IMG/VR virus record: IMGVR_UViG_3300038825_001688 | Location: 1-31,897 of that record | Length of the DNA: 31,897 nt | Reading direction: 5' to 3' (one strand) | From: a virus | Shown: piece by piece, positions 7,586 to 16,727 of the stretch | How positions within the stretch are numbered: position 1 is the first letter of the stretch | Layout: the number at the start of each line of letters is the position of its first letter | Notes under the pieces: generated by a model | What the model was told of the DNA's origin: nothing | What the model saw: the letters and a program-made list of their open reading frames with translations, nothing else | Databases searched by the model: none | Program-made: the position numbers and the translations under genes

Positions 7586-9381
7586 TGTTTGAAGTCCTTC
7601 AAACTCAATGCAAAGGTATAAGAACTGATAGAGGCCCTAAATTTATAGGGACTGAATTTTGTCAGAATATCGTTAATTATAACTTTGATAATATTATTGG
7701 ATTATCAAGAATATCAGCGCCAGAAATTGAATATAATGCAGGCGGAACAGCTGGTATTGATGGTATTTTTCAATTTAGATATATCGATTCTAATGGAAAC
7801 TTACAAAAAGAAAATATAATTGTACAGGGCGGAAATGTAATAAAAGATGCTGTTGATTCAATTAATGTTCCAACTACTATTTATAGTGGTTTAACAGCCG
7901 GTAATAAATGTTCATTTGCAGTGTTAAACGACAAGTTATTTATTTCAAATGGTGTTGATAACGTTATTGTTTATAACGGCACAGTTACGACGGAAATGGG
8001 TGCGCCCATAGTTACTAATAATCTTGTTGCAGGAGTATTAACAGGCGATTATTTTTACGCAATAACCTATGTAGTGGATAGTGTAGAATTAGTTACATCA
8101 TGCATTTCTAACACCGTTACAGCAACATCTAATAGCTTGGATTTAACTTTGCCGATTGGGCCATCAGACACAACAGAAAGAGATATATATAGAGTTGAAG
8201 CTGGTGGTACTCAGCTAAAATTTTTAGTAAAAATCAATGATAATACAACGACAACTTATCGAGATAACACAGCCGATGGATCACTTGGCTCAAATATTCC
8301 AACAACTAATTCACCTGCACCTAAACCAAAATTTATTACAGTTAAACATGAAAGATTAATCGGCATTGGAAATGCACGCAGACCTAATTATTTATACAGA
8401 TCTGAAACTGAAATTGAATCATTATTTGCAACTATAGGCGTTACTGATGTTTCGGGACAGGGTAATGACAATACTGGTCTTACAGGAATGGCAGAAGATT
8501 ATGACACTGTAGTCGTTTTTTCAGAAAAAAGAATTTATTTAGTCGATGTATCAGGAGAAGCAGCTACTGTTAAACAAACGACATCAAATGTGGGCTGTTT
8601 GGATGGAAATACAATAGCAAAAGTACCGCAGAATGTAGATTTTAAAGGCGGGTTAATGTTTGTGTCAGATCAATATGACATTCGTGTTTTTAATGGGGAT
8701 ATAGCCGTCAACTTAGCGACTAGTTTTGATAATCTAGCAACTCAAAATTTTTCTGCTGCCTTAAATAAAGATCAATTAAAAAATAGTTTAAAAAATATAG
8801 ATTTAGAAGGAATATTTTTTGATTATAAATATCATTTAATCGTGGGTAATTTGATTTATGTGTATGACATACGAATACAAGGTTGGACAACTTACAGAAT
8901 TAGAACCGCAAGCTATACGCCATTGTATAGAAAGTTTGGAATTTTAGGAGAAAAATTTTATATCGGACAGAAAGATACTGCAATTACAGAAGAAATGTAT
9001 AGAAATGAAAAATATAGGAATGAAAATTTTGACAGTAGTTTTGAGACTGGAGAAATTTTAGTTAACGATACATACAAATATTTTAATAATTTAATCGTCT
9101 ATTTTGGAAATTCAGGTGATGTAACTGTAAGCATTACAATAACACCAGAAAGTAACTCTGATTTAGCACAAAATGTTAATTTTTCGATTGAGTCAGATGG
9201 ATATGATCCAACTTATTATAATTCTACATATTATGAGACAGCATCTAACGTAGATGATTATAAAGTTGCGCACATCAATAAATATGCAAAGTGGATTAGA
9301 TTAAGAATGTTTTCATCTAATCGCTTCAATTTTAGAGGATATAAATTAATAGGTCAGCAATTATCAAATAAGGAGATTTAA
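7585..9381 (+). CDS. Tail nozzle/tube-like protein (beta-propeller type)
   Basis: This 598-aa protein is a candidate for the tail nozzle of a short-tailed phage (role like P22 gp10 or T7 tubular protein B). The N-terminus MFEVLQTQCKGIRTDRG and later blades with repeated strand-turn patterns (FAVLNDKLFISNGVDNVIVYNG; VFSEKRIYLVDVSG; DFKGGLMFVSDQYDIRVFNGD; LIVGNLIYVYDIRIQGWTTY) fit a beta-propeller. A C-terminal beta domain (FNNLIVYFGNSGDVTVSITI) follows. It is coupled to the upstream neck gene by a one-base overlap. No tape-measure gene follows, which supports a podovirus architecture. Confidence 0.6.
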   Translation: MFEVLQTQCKGIRTDRGPKFIGTEFCQNIVNYNFDNIIGLSRISAPEIEYNAGGTAGIDGIFQFRYIDSNGNLQKENIIVQGGNVIKDAVDSINVPTTIYSGLTAGNKCSFAVLNDKLFISNGVDNVIVYNGTVTTEMGAPIVTNNLVAGVLTGDYFYAITYVVDSVELVTSCISNTVTATSNSLDLTLPIGPSDTTERDIYRVEAGGTQLKFLVKINDNTTTTYRDNTADGSLGSNIPTTNSPAPKPKFITVKHERLIGIGNARRPNYLYRSETEIESLFATIGVTDVSGQGNDNTGLTGMAEDYDTVVVFSEKRIYLVDVSGEAATVKQTTSNVGCLDGNTIAKVPQNVDFKGGLMFVSDQYDIRVFNGDIAVNLATSFDNLATQNFSAALNKDQLKNSLKNIDLEGIFFDYKYHLIVGNLIYVYDIRIQGWTTYRIRTASYTPLYRKFGILGEKFYIGQKDTAITEEMYRNEKYRNENFDSSFETGEILVNDTYKYFNNLIVYFGNSGDVTVSITITPESNSDLAQNVNFSIESDGYDPTYYNSTYYETASNVDDYKVAHINKYAKWIRLRMFSSNRFNFRGYKLIGQQLSNKEI

Positions 9382-9383
9382 AA

Positions 9384-10250
9384 ATGGCATCAGCTAGTGA
9401 ACAAAGAAGAGCAGCAGAATATCAGCAAGCACAAACAAGACTGCAAACAATATTAGGGGAGCAACAAGCAGATCGTAATTCAGCAAGAGAAAGACAACTT
9501 TTAGGATTAATTGGAACAGAAGCAGGGTCGCAGTTTGATAGGGGAATTTCAGATTTTCAAAGAGCTTCAACAACACCATTTAATTTACAAAGAAGTTCAG
9601 AGTTTGATGCTGAAACAACAGGAACACCAGAAGCAGTTACTAGACTACAAAAACTAATTAGAGAACAAGCTTTACCAGAACAACAAAGAGCGCTAGCACA
9701 AGGAAAAATTGCATTACAGCAAGCAGGTGTTAGGGGTCCAGAAGCAGCACTTATGCAACAAAGACAGCAGAATAGAATGCAAACAGATCTAGCAAATAGA
9801 GCTGAACAAATAGCATTGCAACAAGCTTTATCAGATAGAGGTATAAGACAACAATTTGCATCACAAAGAGGATTGCAACAAGTTGCACAAGCACGAGCAG
9901 ATAGAGCAGCACAACAACAATTTGCTAGAGATAGATCAATTGGCGCACAAGAAAAATCATTTGGAAGAAATGTAACAGCAGAAGATAGACAAAGATTTAG
10001 TAATGAAAGTGTAACAGAAGCCGCACTAAGACCAAGAACTTGGGCATCTCTTCAAGATCAAAGTAAAAGAGGAGAGATGTATGGAGGAAAAGTTGATTTA
10101 GGAAAAAATCAAACAAGTGTAAATATAAATAAAAAACCGCCACAAGTAAGTCAACCAGTGAGTAAACCAGTGAATAAACCAGTGAGTCAACCAGTGAATA
10201 TAAATTTTAGAAGAAACCCAAGAACTCCATGGCAGAGTAGAGGTTGGTGA
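9384..10250 (+). CDS. Gln/Arg-rich internal virion (ejection) protein candidate
   Basis: This 288-aa protein is almost entirely helical in prediction by eye. It is rich in Gln, Arg and Ala (for example ALAQGKIALQQAGVRGPEA and RGLQQVAQARADRAAQQQFA). The C-terminus carries short repeats SQPV, SKPV, NKPV, SQPV, giving a proline-valine hinge, before a basic end (RRNPRTPWQSRGW). Such proteins are commonly packed inside podovirus heads and ejected before the DNA. The gene follows the nozzle gene by 2 nt with an AAGGAGATTTAAAA ribosome site. The functional call is from composition and location only. Confidence 0.5.
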   Translation: MASASEQRRAAEYQQAQTRLQTILGEQQADRNSARERQLLGLIGTEAGSQFDRGISDFQRASTTPFNLQRSSEFDAETTGTPEAVTRLQKLIREQALPEQQRALAQGKIALQQAGVRGPEAALMQQRQQNRMQTDLANRAEQIALQQALSDRGIRQQFASQRGLQQVAQARADRAAQQQFARDRSIGAQEKSFGRNVTAEDRQRFSNESVTEAALRPRTWASLQDQSKRGEMYGGKVDLGKNQTSVNINKKPPQVSQPVSKPVNKPVSQPVNINFRRNPRTPWQSRGW

Positions 10251-10289
10251 CGTTGATATTAACGTAAAAAATAAATAAAGGAGTAAACT

Positions 10290-10910
10290 ATGGACCCAAT
10301 ATCAGCATTAATAGCAGTAGGAAAAGCTATAGCATCAGCAGCAGGAACAGCAGCAGGTGCAGCAGGAACAGCAGCGGGAACAGCAGCAGGAACAATAGGA
10401 ACAGCAGGAGCAGCAACAGGAACAGCAGCAGCAAAAACTTTAGGTGCTGCTGGGACAATATTAGGAAAAACTGGTACAGCCTTAGGTACAGCAGGTAAAG
10501 CAGGATTATCAAAGGGAGCAGCAGGGTTATCAAAGGGAGCATCTTTAGGTAAAGCAGGATTATCAAAGGGGGTTTCTGCTGGAAAAGCAGGATTATCAAA
10601 GGGATTATCTTTAGGTGAAGCAGGGTTATCAAAAATAAATCAAATAGGAATAGACCCTAAATTGATGGGTCCTCCTGAACGATTTAGGACAAGACTTGCA
10701 AAAGAATCTTTAAAATTAGGAAAAGACATTGTTAAAAGTGAAGCAGGAAAAGGATTTACTGAGGGTGTACTTGGAACCTTAGGAACCAGTGGCACACAAA
10801 AATTACTTAATAGATTAGATTCAGTTTCATCACCTATGCAAATTCAAGCAGGGTCAACTAATCCAGGAGAATCCGAAGTTATGAAATTAAGAAGAATGGG
10901 GTTAATTTGA
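10290..10910 (+). CDS. Ala/Gly repeat protein, candidate membrane-inserting ejection protein
   Basis: This 206-aa protein starts MDPISALIAVGKAIASAAG and continues with about 50 residues almost wholly Ala, Gly and Thr (repeats of AAGTAAG). Then come five copies of a unit AGLSKG separated by ASLGK, VSAGK and similar. The low-complexity N-terminal half resembles glycine-zipper membrane segments; the C-terminal half (residues 120-206) is an ordinary charged domain. The ribosome site AAGGAGTAAACT precedes the ATG. Placed between two ejection-type proteins, it could help form a channel in the host envelope. That role is speculation from composition. Confidence 0.5.
   Translation: MDPISALIAVGKAIASAAGTAAGAAGTAAGTAAGTIGTAGAATGTAAAKTLGAAGTILGKTGTALGTAGKAGLSKGAAGLSKGASLGKAGLSKGVSAGKAGLSKGLSLGEAGLSKINQIGIDPKLMGPPERFRTRLAKESLKLGKDIVKSEAGKGFTEGVLGTLGTSGTQKLLNRLDSVSSPMQIQAGSTNPGESEVMKLRRMGLI
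10500..10634 (+). repeat. Tandem coding repeat (AGLSKG units)
   Basis: Within the Ala/Gly protein, five copies of a unit starting GCAGGATTATCAAAGGG or GCAGGGTTATCAAAGGG lie in one reading frame, separated by short variable linkers. Copies are near identical at DNA level, so the array probably expanded recently and may vary in number between relatives. Confidence 0.8.
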
Positions 10911-12088
10911 TGAATAAATTAGATTTTTTAAAGCTAAGTAAAGAACAAGTTGAATTAAATCCATATGATGGTCCAGCAAAATATCTAAATACCTTAAGAA
11001 AATCAAATAATGCGAATGAAAAAACTATAGCAGGTAATCAAGATCCAGTAACAAGTACACAAGATAAACCAAAACTATCAACACAGATTTTGGGTACGCT
11101 TAAAAATATTGCTAAAGATCCAAGTACATATTCAAAGTTAGCTAGTGTAGCGTCAGTAGTGGCAGCAGCAGAAGGCGAAAATACAGCGGCCGATGCTCTT
11201 TCTAATATTTCAAGTCGAATAGATCAAAATGTTAGATCTAGAGATACTGCAAAAGCAACAGTTGAAGCTCAAAAAATTAAATCTCAAGCAGATGCAGAAA
11301 AAGCTGCATTAGATAGAGAAGCGTTAAAAGAAGCAGCTAGATTGAGAGGTTTAGCAGCAAAAAAATTAGAGGAAAGCAAATACAAGCCACCTACAGATTT
11401 TGTACCAGCAAATGAATTTCAAACATTTTTTGATGATCCAAGAGCTCAAAAAATAAATTTATTTACAGTGGATAAAGAAACTGGAAATAAATATGTAAAT
11501 AATAGAATAGTAGAAGATTATTTAGATAAAAAAGATTTAGCAAAAAGTAAATTACAAGCAAATATTGTAGATGCAAAAATAAGAAATGAACAAATTAACA
11601 AAGTTATTACAGATCCTAAATTACAAGAAATAATAGGAACTGTAGATGTTGGTCCTCTAAGTGTTAGAAAAGAATTTATAGCATCTCTTGGTGGAACACC
11701 AGAAGAAGTTCAAACACTTTTATCAATTATAAATACAACAGAATCAAACAAAGTTTTAGAAACATTAAAAAAATTAAAATCTCAAAGCAGAACAGGTGCT
11801 ACAGGTTTTGGTGCCTTAAATCAAGAAGAATTAGGTTTAATTAGTAAAGCTTTTATAGATTTAAATAAAGCACAAGATTTTAAAACATTTGTTACTAATT
11901 TAAAGAAAATAGATAAAGTTTTTTCAGATGCTACTCAAAGAGAGCAAAATAAATACTTAGAAGACTATAAAGGTGAAGGTATAGAGCTATATCAAAATCC
12001 ATATAAACAAGTAGCTTCTAAAACAAAAACACAAGATAAAAGTGTAAGTCAGCCAGAAATTAAAGGCTATAAATTGGTAGAAAACTAA
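10910..12088 (+). CDS. Helical internal virion protein candidate, 392 aa
   Basis: The family is unknown. The ATG at 10910 overlaps the upstream stop by one base (TGATG). A TTG three bases earlier would add one residue but is less likely. The protein has a disordered N-terminus, an Ala-rich stretch (KLASVASVVAAAEGENTAADAL), a long coiled-coil-like segment (about residues 105-155: AKATVEAQKIKSQADAEKAA...) and a C-terminal helical domain. Coupling to genes on both sides and its composition suggest that it belongs with the other internal/ejection proteins. Confidence 0.5.
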   Translation: MNKLDFLKLSKEQVELNPYDGPAKYLNTLRKSNNANEKTIAGNQDPVTSTQDKPKLSTQILGTLKNIAKDPSTYSKLASVASVVAAAEGENTAADALSNISSRIDQNVRSRDTAKATVEAQKIKSQADAEKAALDREALKEAARLRGLAAKKLEESKYKPPTDFVPANEFQTFFDDPRAQKINLFTVDKETGNKYVNNRIVEDYLDKKDLAKSKLQANIVDAKIRNEQINKVITDPKLQEIIGTVDVGPLSVRKEFIASLGGTPEEVQTLLSIINTTESNKVLETLKKLKSQSRTGATGFGALNQEELGLISKAFIDLNKAQDFKTFVTNLKKIDKVFSDATQREQNKYLEDYKGEGIELYQNPYKQVASKTKTQDKSVSQPEIKGYKLVEN

Positions 12089-14130
12089 TGCCAAATTACA
12101 CATTTATAAGAGAAAAAGATGGCGCAAAATTTACAATAGCTGGAGATAAACCACCATCTCAAGAAATAGTTGAACATTTTTCTAAACAAATACCTTTAAA
12201 AACAGAACAAGTACAAGAAACACAAATACAAGAATCAGTGAAAGAGCCAGTACAAGAAGATAAAAAATTTAGCTTTAAAGGTTTTGCAGAACAAATACAA
12301 AAGCCTCCACAAAAAGGTGAAACATTAAAAACATTATTAAATTTAGCTTCTTTTTATCCTACACCAGCAGGTTTAGCTGCAAAAGCTGCAGCTATTGGTT
12401 CAAAAGTTCCAATAATATCTAAAGCTACAGGATATTTAGCAAAAAAAGCAGCAGAAATAGTACCGCAAGCATATTTAGCATCTAAAGCAACATATATAAA
12501 TGAAAGACAAAAAGGAGCTTATGAAGATGAAGCAAAAAGAGCAGAAGAAAAAGGACTTTTTAATGAAATATTATTAGGAGCAGCTATTGAAGCTGCAGCT
12601 TATTCAACAAAAGGATTAGGAAAATTTATAATTAAAAATATTCCTGATGACCTTTATCAAAAAGCTAAAAAGTATAGTAAAGACACAGCAGTTTCAGTTG
12701 AAAATAGAATTGAACAAATTACAAATTTAGGAAAAAAAGCTTTAAAAAATAATGAGATAATAGCTAAAAAAGTTAACGAAAAAGCTCTTAAAGCATCTAC
12801 TGAAAATAAAAATTCTGCAAAGAAAATAGCAAATAACATGACAAAACTTGCTAAAGATTTTTTTGAAAAGCAAAAGTTAGATAATCGTGCAAAAATGATT
12901 AGTAAAATTCCAGATTTAAAATTAGAAAATGCTATAAATCAAGAACATCAAAGATTAATTAGAAATGCACAAACAATTACAGAAGACGGAAGAGTTTTAC
13001 CAAGAAAAGAAGAAAAAGCAGTTTTAAAAGATTTTGAAGATTTATTTATATTAAAACCTAAACCTACAGTTTTATTAGATCAATTTGGTAAACCTATAAC
13101 AGTTACAAAAGGTAAAGCACCAATACAAAATAAAAAAATATTTTTAGATAATCTTGATAAACTACAAGACAAAACAGCGTATGGTGCAGGTGAAAATGAA
13201 CTAAAACAGCAATTTAGTAATATTTATTCTAATCTTAATAACTTTTTAAAAGAAAACAGTAAAGAATATAACGATTTAAAAAGATTAGGACAAAGTATAG
13301 TAAAATTTTCAAAAAAAGAAACGAAGTTTGATCCGCAGCTATATGATAGCAATAAAATTTTAGATGATCTTACAAAATCAATAGAAACTTTTAAAAAGTT
13401 ACCTGATCAAGATAGCTTAAAAATAATAAATAATGTTGTAGATCAAGCAAATAAAATATTTGGTACTAAATATAAAACAAAAGACATTATTAAAAAATTT
13501 AATCAAAATGAACAATTAAAATTACTTAAAAATGAAGGTAATTTAAGTGATTCACAATTAAATTTGCTAAATAAGAATAGTAGAAAAATATATGCAGATA
13601 ATAGAGATTTAGGAAAAGTTACTGATGAAGGATTTTTTAAACCTAAACAAGATGTAAAGCAATTTGTTGAAGGTCAAGAAGGTACTGGATTAACAGGATC
13701 ACGTTTAGCAAATCTTTTAGATCCTAAATTAGTTGAGCAATTAGAAATAGAACAAGCAAGACGATATTTTCAACAGCCTATTGATTTAAATATACCTATT
13801 GGAAGTATAGCAAAACCATCAGTAAGGGTATTACAAGCACTTAAAGGCGCAATAAGACTACCTTCAACACAATTTAGAGCTAAACAATTTTTAGAAGGTG
13901 ATTTACCTATAACTCCAGAAAAATTAGGAATAGGAGCTAGAACATTAGGAAGGGCAGCCGCAAGAAAAACAGTTAGATCAGATGAACAAAAAGTAGACGT
14001 TGTTTTAGATAAACAAAATCAACCAAGGTTTATTAAAAGAGACTCTTTTCCAAATAAAATAACAAGAAATAAAAGCGGAAAAATTACTGATCAAGAACAA
14101 ATTAAAAGAGATAGAGGAATAATAAGATGA
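12088..14130 (+). CDS. Large Lys-rich virion/ejection protein, 680 aa
   Basis: This is the largest gene of the window. The first 35 residues (PNYTFIREKDGAKFTIAGDKPPSQEIVEHFSKQ) form a small domain of a type I associate with the N-termini of phage ejection proteins. Next come an Ala-rich, possibly membrane-active region (residues about 85-140), very long Lys/Asn helices (about 190-500), and a C-terminal Arg-rich part. No enzymatic motif such as a lysozyme site is seen. It is coupled to neighbours by a one-base overlap upstream and ATGA downstream. An internal virion protein is the best guess. Confidence 0.5.
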   Translation: MPNYTFIREKDGAKFTIAGDKPPSQEIVEHFSKQIPLKTEQVQETQIQESVKEPVQEDKKFSFKGFAEQIQKPPQKGETLKTLLNLASFYPTPAGLAAKAAAIGSKVPIISKATGYLAKKAAEIVPQAYLASKATYINERQKGAYEDEAKRAEEKGLFNEILLGAAIEAAAYSTKGLGKFIIKNIPDDLYQKAKKYSKDTAVSVENRIEQITNLGKKALKNNEIIAKKVNEKALKASTENKNSAKKIANNMTKLAKDFFEKQKLDNRAKMISKIPDLKLENAINQEHQRLIRNAQTITEDGRVLPRKEEKAVLKDFEDLFILKPKPTVLLDQFGKPITVTKGKAPIQNKKIFLDNLDKLQDKTAYGAGENELKQQFSNIYSNLNNFLKENSKEYNDLKRLGQSIVKFSKKETKFDPQLYDSNKILDDLTKSIETFKKLPDQDSLKIINNVVDQANKIFGTKYKTKDIIKKFNQNEQLKLLKNEGNLSDSQLNLLNKNSRKIYADNRDLGKVTDEGFFKPKQDVKQFVEGQEGTGLTGSRLANLLDPKLVEQLEIEQARRYFQQPIDLNIPIGSIAKPSVRVLQALKGAIRLPSTQFRAKQFLEGDLPITPEKLGIGARTLGRAAARKTVRSDEQKVDVVLDKQNQPRFIKRDSFPNKITRNKSGKITDQEQIKRDRGIIR

Positions 14131-15080
14131 CAACACCATCAGCAAGCGATTTAAATTTATATGACGGAACACCTTTCGATCAAACTGATTGGGATGGTAA
14201 CTGGAACCAAAATATAACGTGGTTAACTTCTGGTAACTATGACATGACTTTCCAAACTGTGACAGCTAGCTCATTTGTTGGTTTGCCAACAGAAACTTTT
14301 GCATTAACGGCAGGAGAAGATATTTCAGCAGGTAATGTAGTAAGAATATCGGCAGGTCAAGCACTAAAAGCTACTAATGCTAGTGAAGCAGGTATTACCA
14401 GTGTTGTAGGAATAGCCACTCAAACAGTTACCTCAGGATCATCAGTTAACATTGCATATACAAATTATGAAAGTTTTTCTGGATTAACTTTAGGTGCAAT
14501 TTATTATGTTGGTGTTGATGGAGCCATTACATCTACAGCACCTGAAATTCGTACAGTACAAATTGGTACAGCAGTATCAGCATCAAGAATAAATTTAAAT
14601 ATTAAAAGTTTAGTCGATACACATTCTTTAAACTATGTAAGGTATTGGGATAGAAAAGAATTTTCACTAGGCATTAATGCAAAAACAATAGAGTCAACTT
14701 ATACAAATATTTATGTGCAGGAGGAATCAGTTTCAAGACATTGGAATAATAATCTAGGAATACAAAATAACGTAAGTTTATGGTTAACATTTACTGGTAG
14801 TGCGTCAAATCCATCAGTATTGCAAGCAAAAATACAACGGTATTCAGGATCTTGGACTGATGTATTTGAATCAAATACATTTTCAATTTCAAACCCGGGA
14901 ACATCTGAATACAATACAGTAGCATTTTCTTTACATACAGGAAATATAACAAATTGGGATTTATATACAACACCTGCAACTGGTTTAAACAGTGCTACTA
15001 ATGATTGGCGATTGCAATTACTAGGATCAGGTAACACACCTAATTTAAATAGCTTTGCATTTCAATGGGATAAGTCATGA
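14127..15080 (+). CDS. Beta-rich virion/tail protein, 317 aa
   Basis: The N-terminal 45 residues (DLNLYDGTPFDQTDWDGNWNQNITWLTSGNYD) look like a fibre attachment region. Residues about 55-150 (LTAGEDISAGNVVRIS ... GITSVVGIATQTVTSGSSVNIA) match a small beta-barrel that recurs in phage decoration and fibre proteins. The remainder is a beta-sandwich-like domain (FSLGINAKTIESTYTNIYV ... VSLWLTFTGSASNPS) that could bind a carbohydrate or serve in trimerisation. It is coupled by ATGA to the upstream gene. Likely a tail fibre or tip protein; substrate unknown. Confidence 0.5.
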   Translation: MTTPSASDLNLYDGTPFDQTDWDGNWNQNITWLTSGNYDMTFQTVTASSFVGLPTETFALTAGEDISAGNVVRISAGQALKATNASEAGITSVVGIATQTVTSGSSVNIAYTNYESFSGLTLGAIYYVGVDGAITSTAPEIRTVQIGTAVSASRINLNIKSLVDTHSLNYVRYWDRKEFSLGINAKTIESTYTNIYVQEESVSRHWNNNLGIQNNVSLWLTFTGSASNPSVLQAKIQRYSGSWTDVFESNTFSISNPGTSEYNTVAFSLHTGNITNWDLYTTPATGLNSATNDWRLQLLGSGNTPNLNSFAFQWDKS

Positions 15081-15116
15081 TAAGAATTAGACGAGCAACA
15101 AATAAGGAGGACATAA

Positions 15117-15368
15117 ATGGCATTATTAAAAGCTTTCAAATTATTAAATCTAGTATCAACATTAAGAAAGATAAGTCGATTTATAGACCAAGTAGAGGCA
15201 ATAACTACGCTTTTTGAACATATATCAAAGATTATACAAAAAGAGGCAAAAGAAAATAACAAACTTTTAAACATTTCAGCAGAAAAGTTAGATAAAATCG
15301 AAAAAGCAGTTAAGAAAATTGAGCGTTTTGATAAAAAGATAGAAAAAATACAAGCGAGTTTAAAATGA
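15117..15368 (+). CDS. Small helical protein (83 aa) before the endolysin
   Basis: The protein is helical throughout. An amphipathic N-terminal part (ALLKAFKLLNLVSTLRKIS) is followed by a Lys/Glu coiled coil (ISAEKLDKIEKAVKKIERFDKKIEKIQ). The start has an excellent ribosome site, AAGGAGGACATAA. It overlaps the endolysin gene by ATGA, so it belongs to the lysis cassette, where a holin-associated or spanin-like role is possible. No clear transmembrane helix is present, so it is not an obvious holin. Confidence 0.6.
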   Translation: MALLKAFKLLNLVSTLRKISRFIDQVEAITTLFEHISKIIQKEAKENNKLLNISAEKLDKIEKAVKKIERFDKKIEKIQASLK

Positions 15369-15799
15369 AAGTAAGTGAAAATTTTATATTACAGGAATTT
15401 GTACCGAAAAGCATTTATTCAAAATATAAAAATTCAGCACGTTGGTTTGTACAAAAACGTTTAATTTATGCAGCACAATGTATAAGAAAGCGTTTTGATA
15501 AACCTATGATTATTAATAATTGGCATACAAGAGAACATGGAGGATTTCACTTTAGAGGATTTAGGGACCCATTATGTACTGTAGGCGCTGAAATGTCGCA
15601 GCATCGTTTTGGTAGGGCACTTGATTTTCACATTAAAGGATTGTCACATGAGGAAATTTTCAAAGATATAATGGATAATGAATTGCAGTATATGAGCTAT
15701 GGAGTTACTGCAATAGAGGACATCGAGCATACTAATGGTTGGATTCATATCGATTTAAGATGGACAGATCAACCTGAATTATTAGTAGTATCCCCATAA
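15365..15799 (+). CDS. Peptidase M15-type endolysin
   Basis: This zinc peptidase is expected to cut cell-wall peptide crosslinks at the end of infection. The 144-aa protein carries the M15 signature SQHRFGRALD (residues 78-87, zinc ligands H80 and D87) and the second motif WIHIDLRW with H128 as third ligand. E121 or D119 in the segment IEDIEH lies where the catalytic acid is found in this family. There is no signal peptide, so release needs a holin or another route. It is coupled to the upstream small gene by ATGA. Its end overlaps the convergent minus-strand gene by 31 nt. Confidence 0.85.
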   Translation: MKVSENFILQEFVPKSIYSKYKNSARWFVQKRLIYAAQCIRKRFDKPMIINNWHTREHGGFHFRGFRDPLCTVGAEMSQHRFGRALDFHIKGLSHEEIFKDIMDNELQYMSYGVTAIEDIEHTNGWIHIDLRWTDQPELLVVSP

Positions 15800-15975
15800 G
15801 TTTTTTTTATTTTTGTATAGTGTTTTATTAATTCTTTTTCAAGCCACGTTATAGTTTCACCTTGTTGATATGATTTTTTTAAACTCATAAGGTGATTACT
15901 TGGCGTTTTCCAGTTTTGCAGTCCAAGATTATTTTTAACGGCTTCATTTAAAATACTAAAACTATTATCAAACAT
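15769..15975 (-). CDS. Unknown 68-aa protein, last gene of the leftward operon
   Basis: The frame could start further upstream (16041), but the ATG at 15975 overlaps the preceding stop as TGATG, the usual coupling, and avoids overlap with the upstream gene. The protein (MFDNSFSILNEAVKNNLGLQ...) is helical with a Lys-rich end and no recognised domain. Its 3' end runs 31 nt into the endolysin gene on the other strand, so transcripts from the two sides overlap. Confidence 0.5.
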   Translation of the reverse strand: MFDNSFSILNEAVKNNLGLQNWKTPSNHLMSLKKSYQQGETITWLEKELIKHYTKIKKTYGDTTNNSG

Positions 15976-16250
15976 CACATAAATTGCATAAATACATTTG
16001 ATAATAAAGCTACAACAAAAGCTGAAATAAAGCTCATACAATATTTAAATATAGTTTTTTGCCTGCACAATTCAGCCTCTAATTTTTCAATTCTAATTTG
16101 AGCGTCTCTAGTAAACGTAGATAATACTAAGCGTGATAGATCTAAAGCGCAATTTAATTCGTCCGTGTTTCTTAACTTAGGATATTTATGTCCTAGTTCA
16201 TCTCTAAAAGAAGAAATTCTATTACTAACTAAGTCCCCATTTGTAGACAT
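15975..16250 (-). CDS. Small protein with C-terminal membrane helix
   Basis: This 91-aa protein has a soluble, charged N-terminal part (residues 1-64), including a short coiled coil (RDAQIRIEKLEAELCRQK). One hydrophobic helix follows at about residues 70-90 (CMSFISAFVVALLSNVFMQF). The ribosome site GATGAGGTTAATTT supports the ATG at 16250. A tail-anchored protein next to the endolysin could be a holin or lysis regulator, but the opposite strand and single helix leave this open. Confidence 0.55.
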   Translation of the reverse strand: MSTNGDLVSNRISSFRDELGHKYPKLRNTDELNCALDLSRLVLSTFTRDAQIRIEKLEAELCRQKTIFKYCMSFISAFVVALLSNVFMQFM

Positions 16251-16444
16251 AAATTAACCTCATCAAAAGATTTTTTTGTTTTTGTACCGTAATAACGAAC
16301 GTTAGAATATTTTTTACCTATTTGTGCCGTGTAAATTTCATTTCTTATATTAATTGCCATAACCTCTAAAGCCTTGGCTACTAATTCAGTGTTTTTAGCT
16401 TCAATATTCAGAATATAATTTATTCTTTCTACCTTTTCACTCAC
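16229..16444 (-). CDS. Unknown 71-aa protein with probable leaderless GTG start
   Basis: The protein starts at GTG (16444) and reads MSEKVERINYILNIEAKN. It has no recognised domain; it looks helical in the first 40 residues and basic after that (KKYSNVRYYGTKTKK). No Shine-Dalgarno is present. Instead a TATAAT hexamer ends six bases before the GTG, so the transcript may begin at the start codon. It overlaps the next gene by 22 nt. Confidence 0.5.
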   Translation of the reverse strand: MSEKVERINYILNIEAKNTELVAKALEVMAINIRNEIYTAQIGKKYSNVRYYGTKTKKSFDEVNLCLQMGT

Positions 16445-16450
16445 ACAATA

Positions 16451-16456
16451 ATTATA
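16451..16456 (-). promoter_or_regulatory. TATAAT -10 element six bases before the GTG at 16444
   Basis: On the minus strand TATAAT is followed by TATTGT and then the GTG codon. A start about seven bases after the -10 would yield a leaderless mRNA. The -35 is poor, so the promoter may need an activator or be weak. Confidence 0.4.
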
Positions 16457-16478
16457 CTATAAAATGTATAAAAATTGT

Positions 16479-16727
16479 TTAGTATTTAGGCCACTCTCTA
16501 ACTGTTTCATCTATGTGATGATTTTGTCTATTCCATTGTCCAAAACCTAATATACTAGGTGTTTCAAAGTAGGGTAAATTATTCATTATTTCAGTATTTT
16601 TTAAATTGTAGAATCTATCAAACACTTTTTGAACGGCTTCACTAGGTTTTTTCTTAGTTGCTCCGTTAATACTTGTTAGTAATCTATTTTGACGGTTCTC
16701 GTCATGATCTGGGCTTGTTATTGTCAT
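16479..16727 (-). CDS. Unknown 82-aa protein
   Basis: Not recognised. The N-terminus is polar (TITSPDHDENRQNRLL) and the C-terminal half is aromatic and His-rich (YFETPSILGFGQWNRQNHHI). It overlaps the upstream gene by 26 nt and has no strong ribosome site, so it probably depends on translational coupling. Confidence 0.5.
   Translation of the reverse strand: MTITSPDHDENRQNRLLTSINGATKKKPSEAVQKVFDRFYNLKNTEIMNNLPYFETPSILGFGQWNRQNHHIDETVREWPKY

Noticed and set aside
10327-10632. 101-aa hydrophobic minus-strand frame
   Set aside because: It is the antisense of the Ala/Gly repeat region; its Leu/Ile-rich product is a composition artefact.
14711-15037. 108-aa minus-strand frame
   Set aside because: Antisense shadow of the beta-rich virion gene, without start signals.
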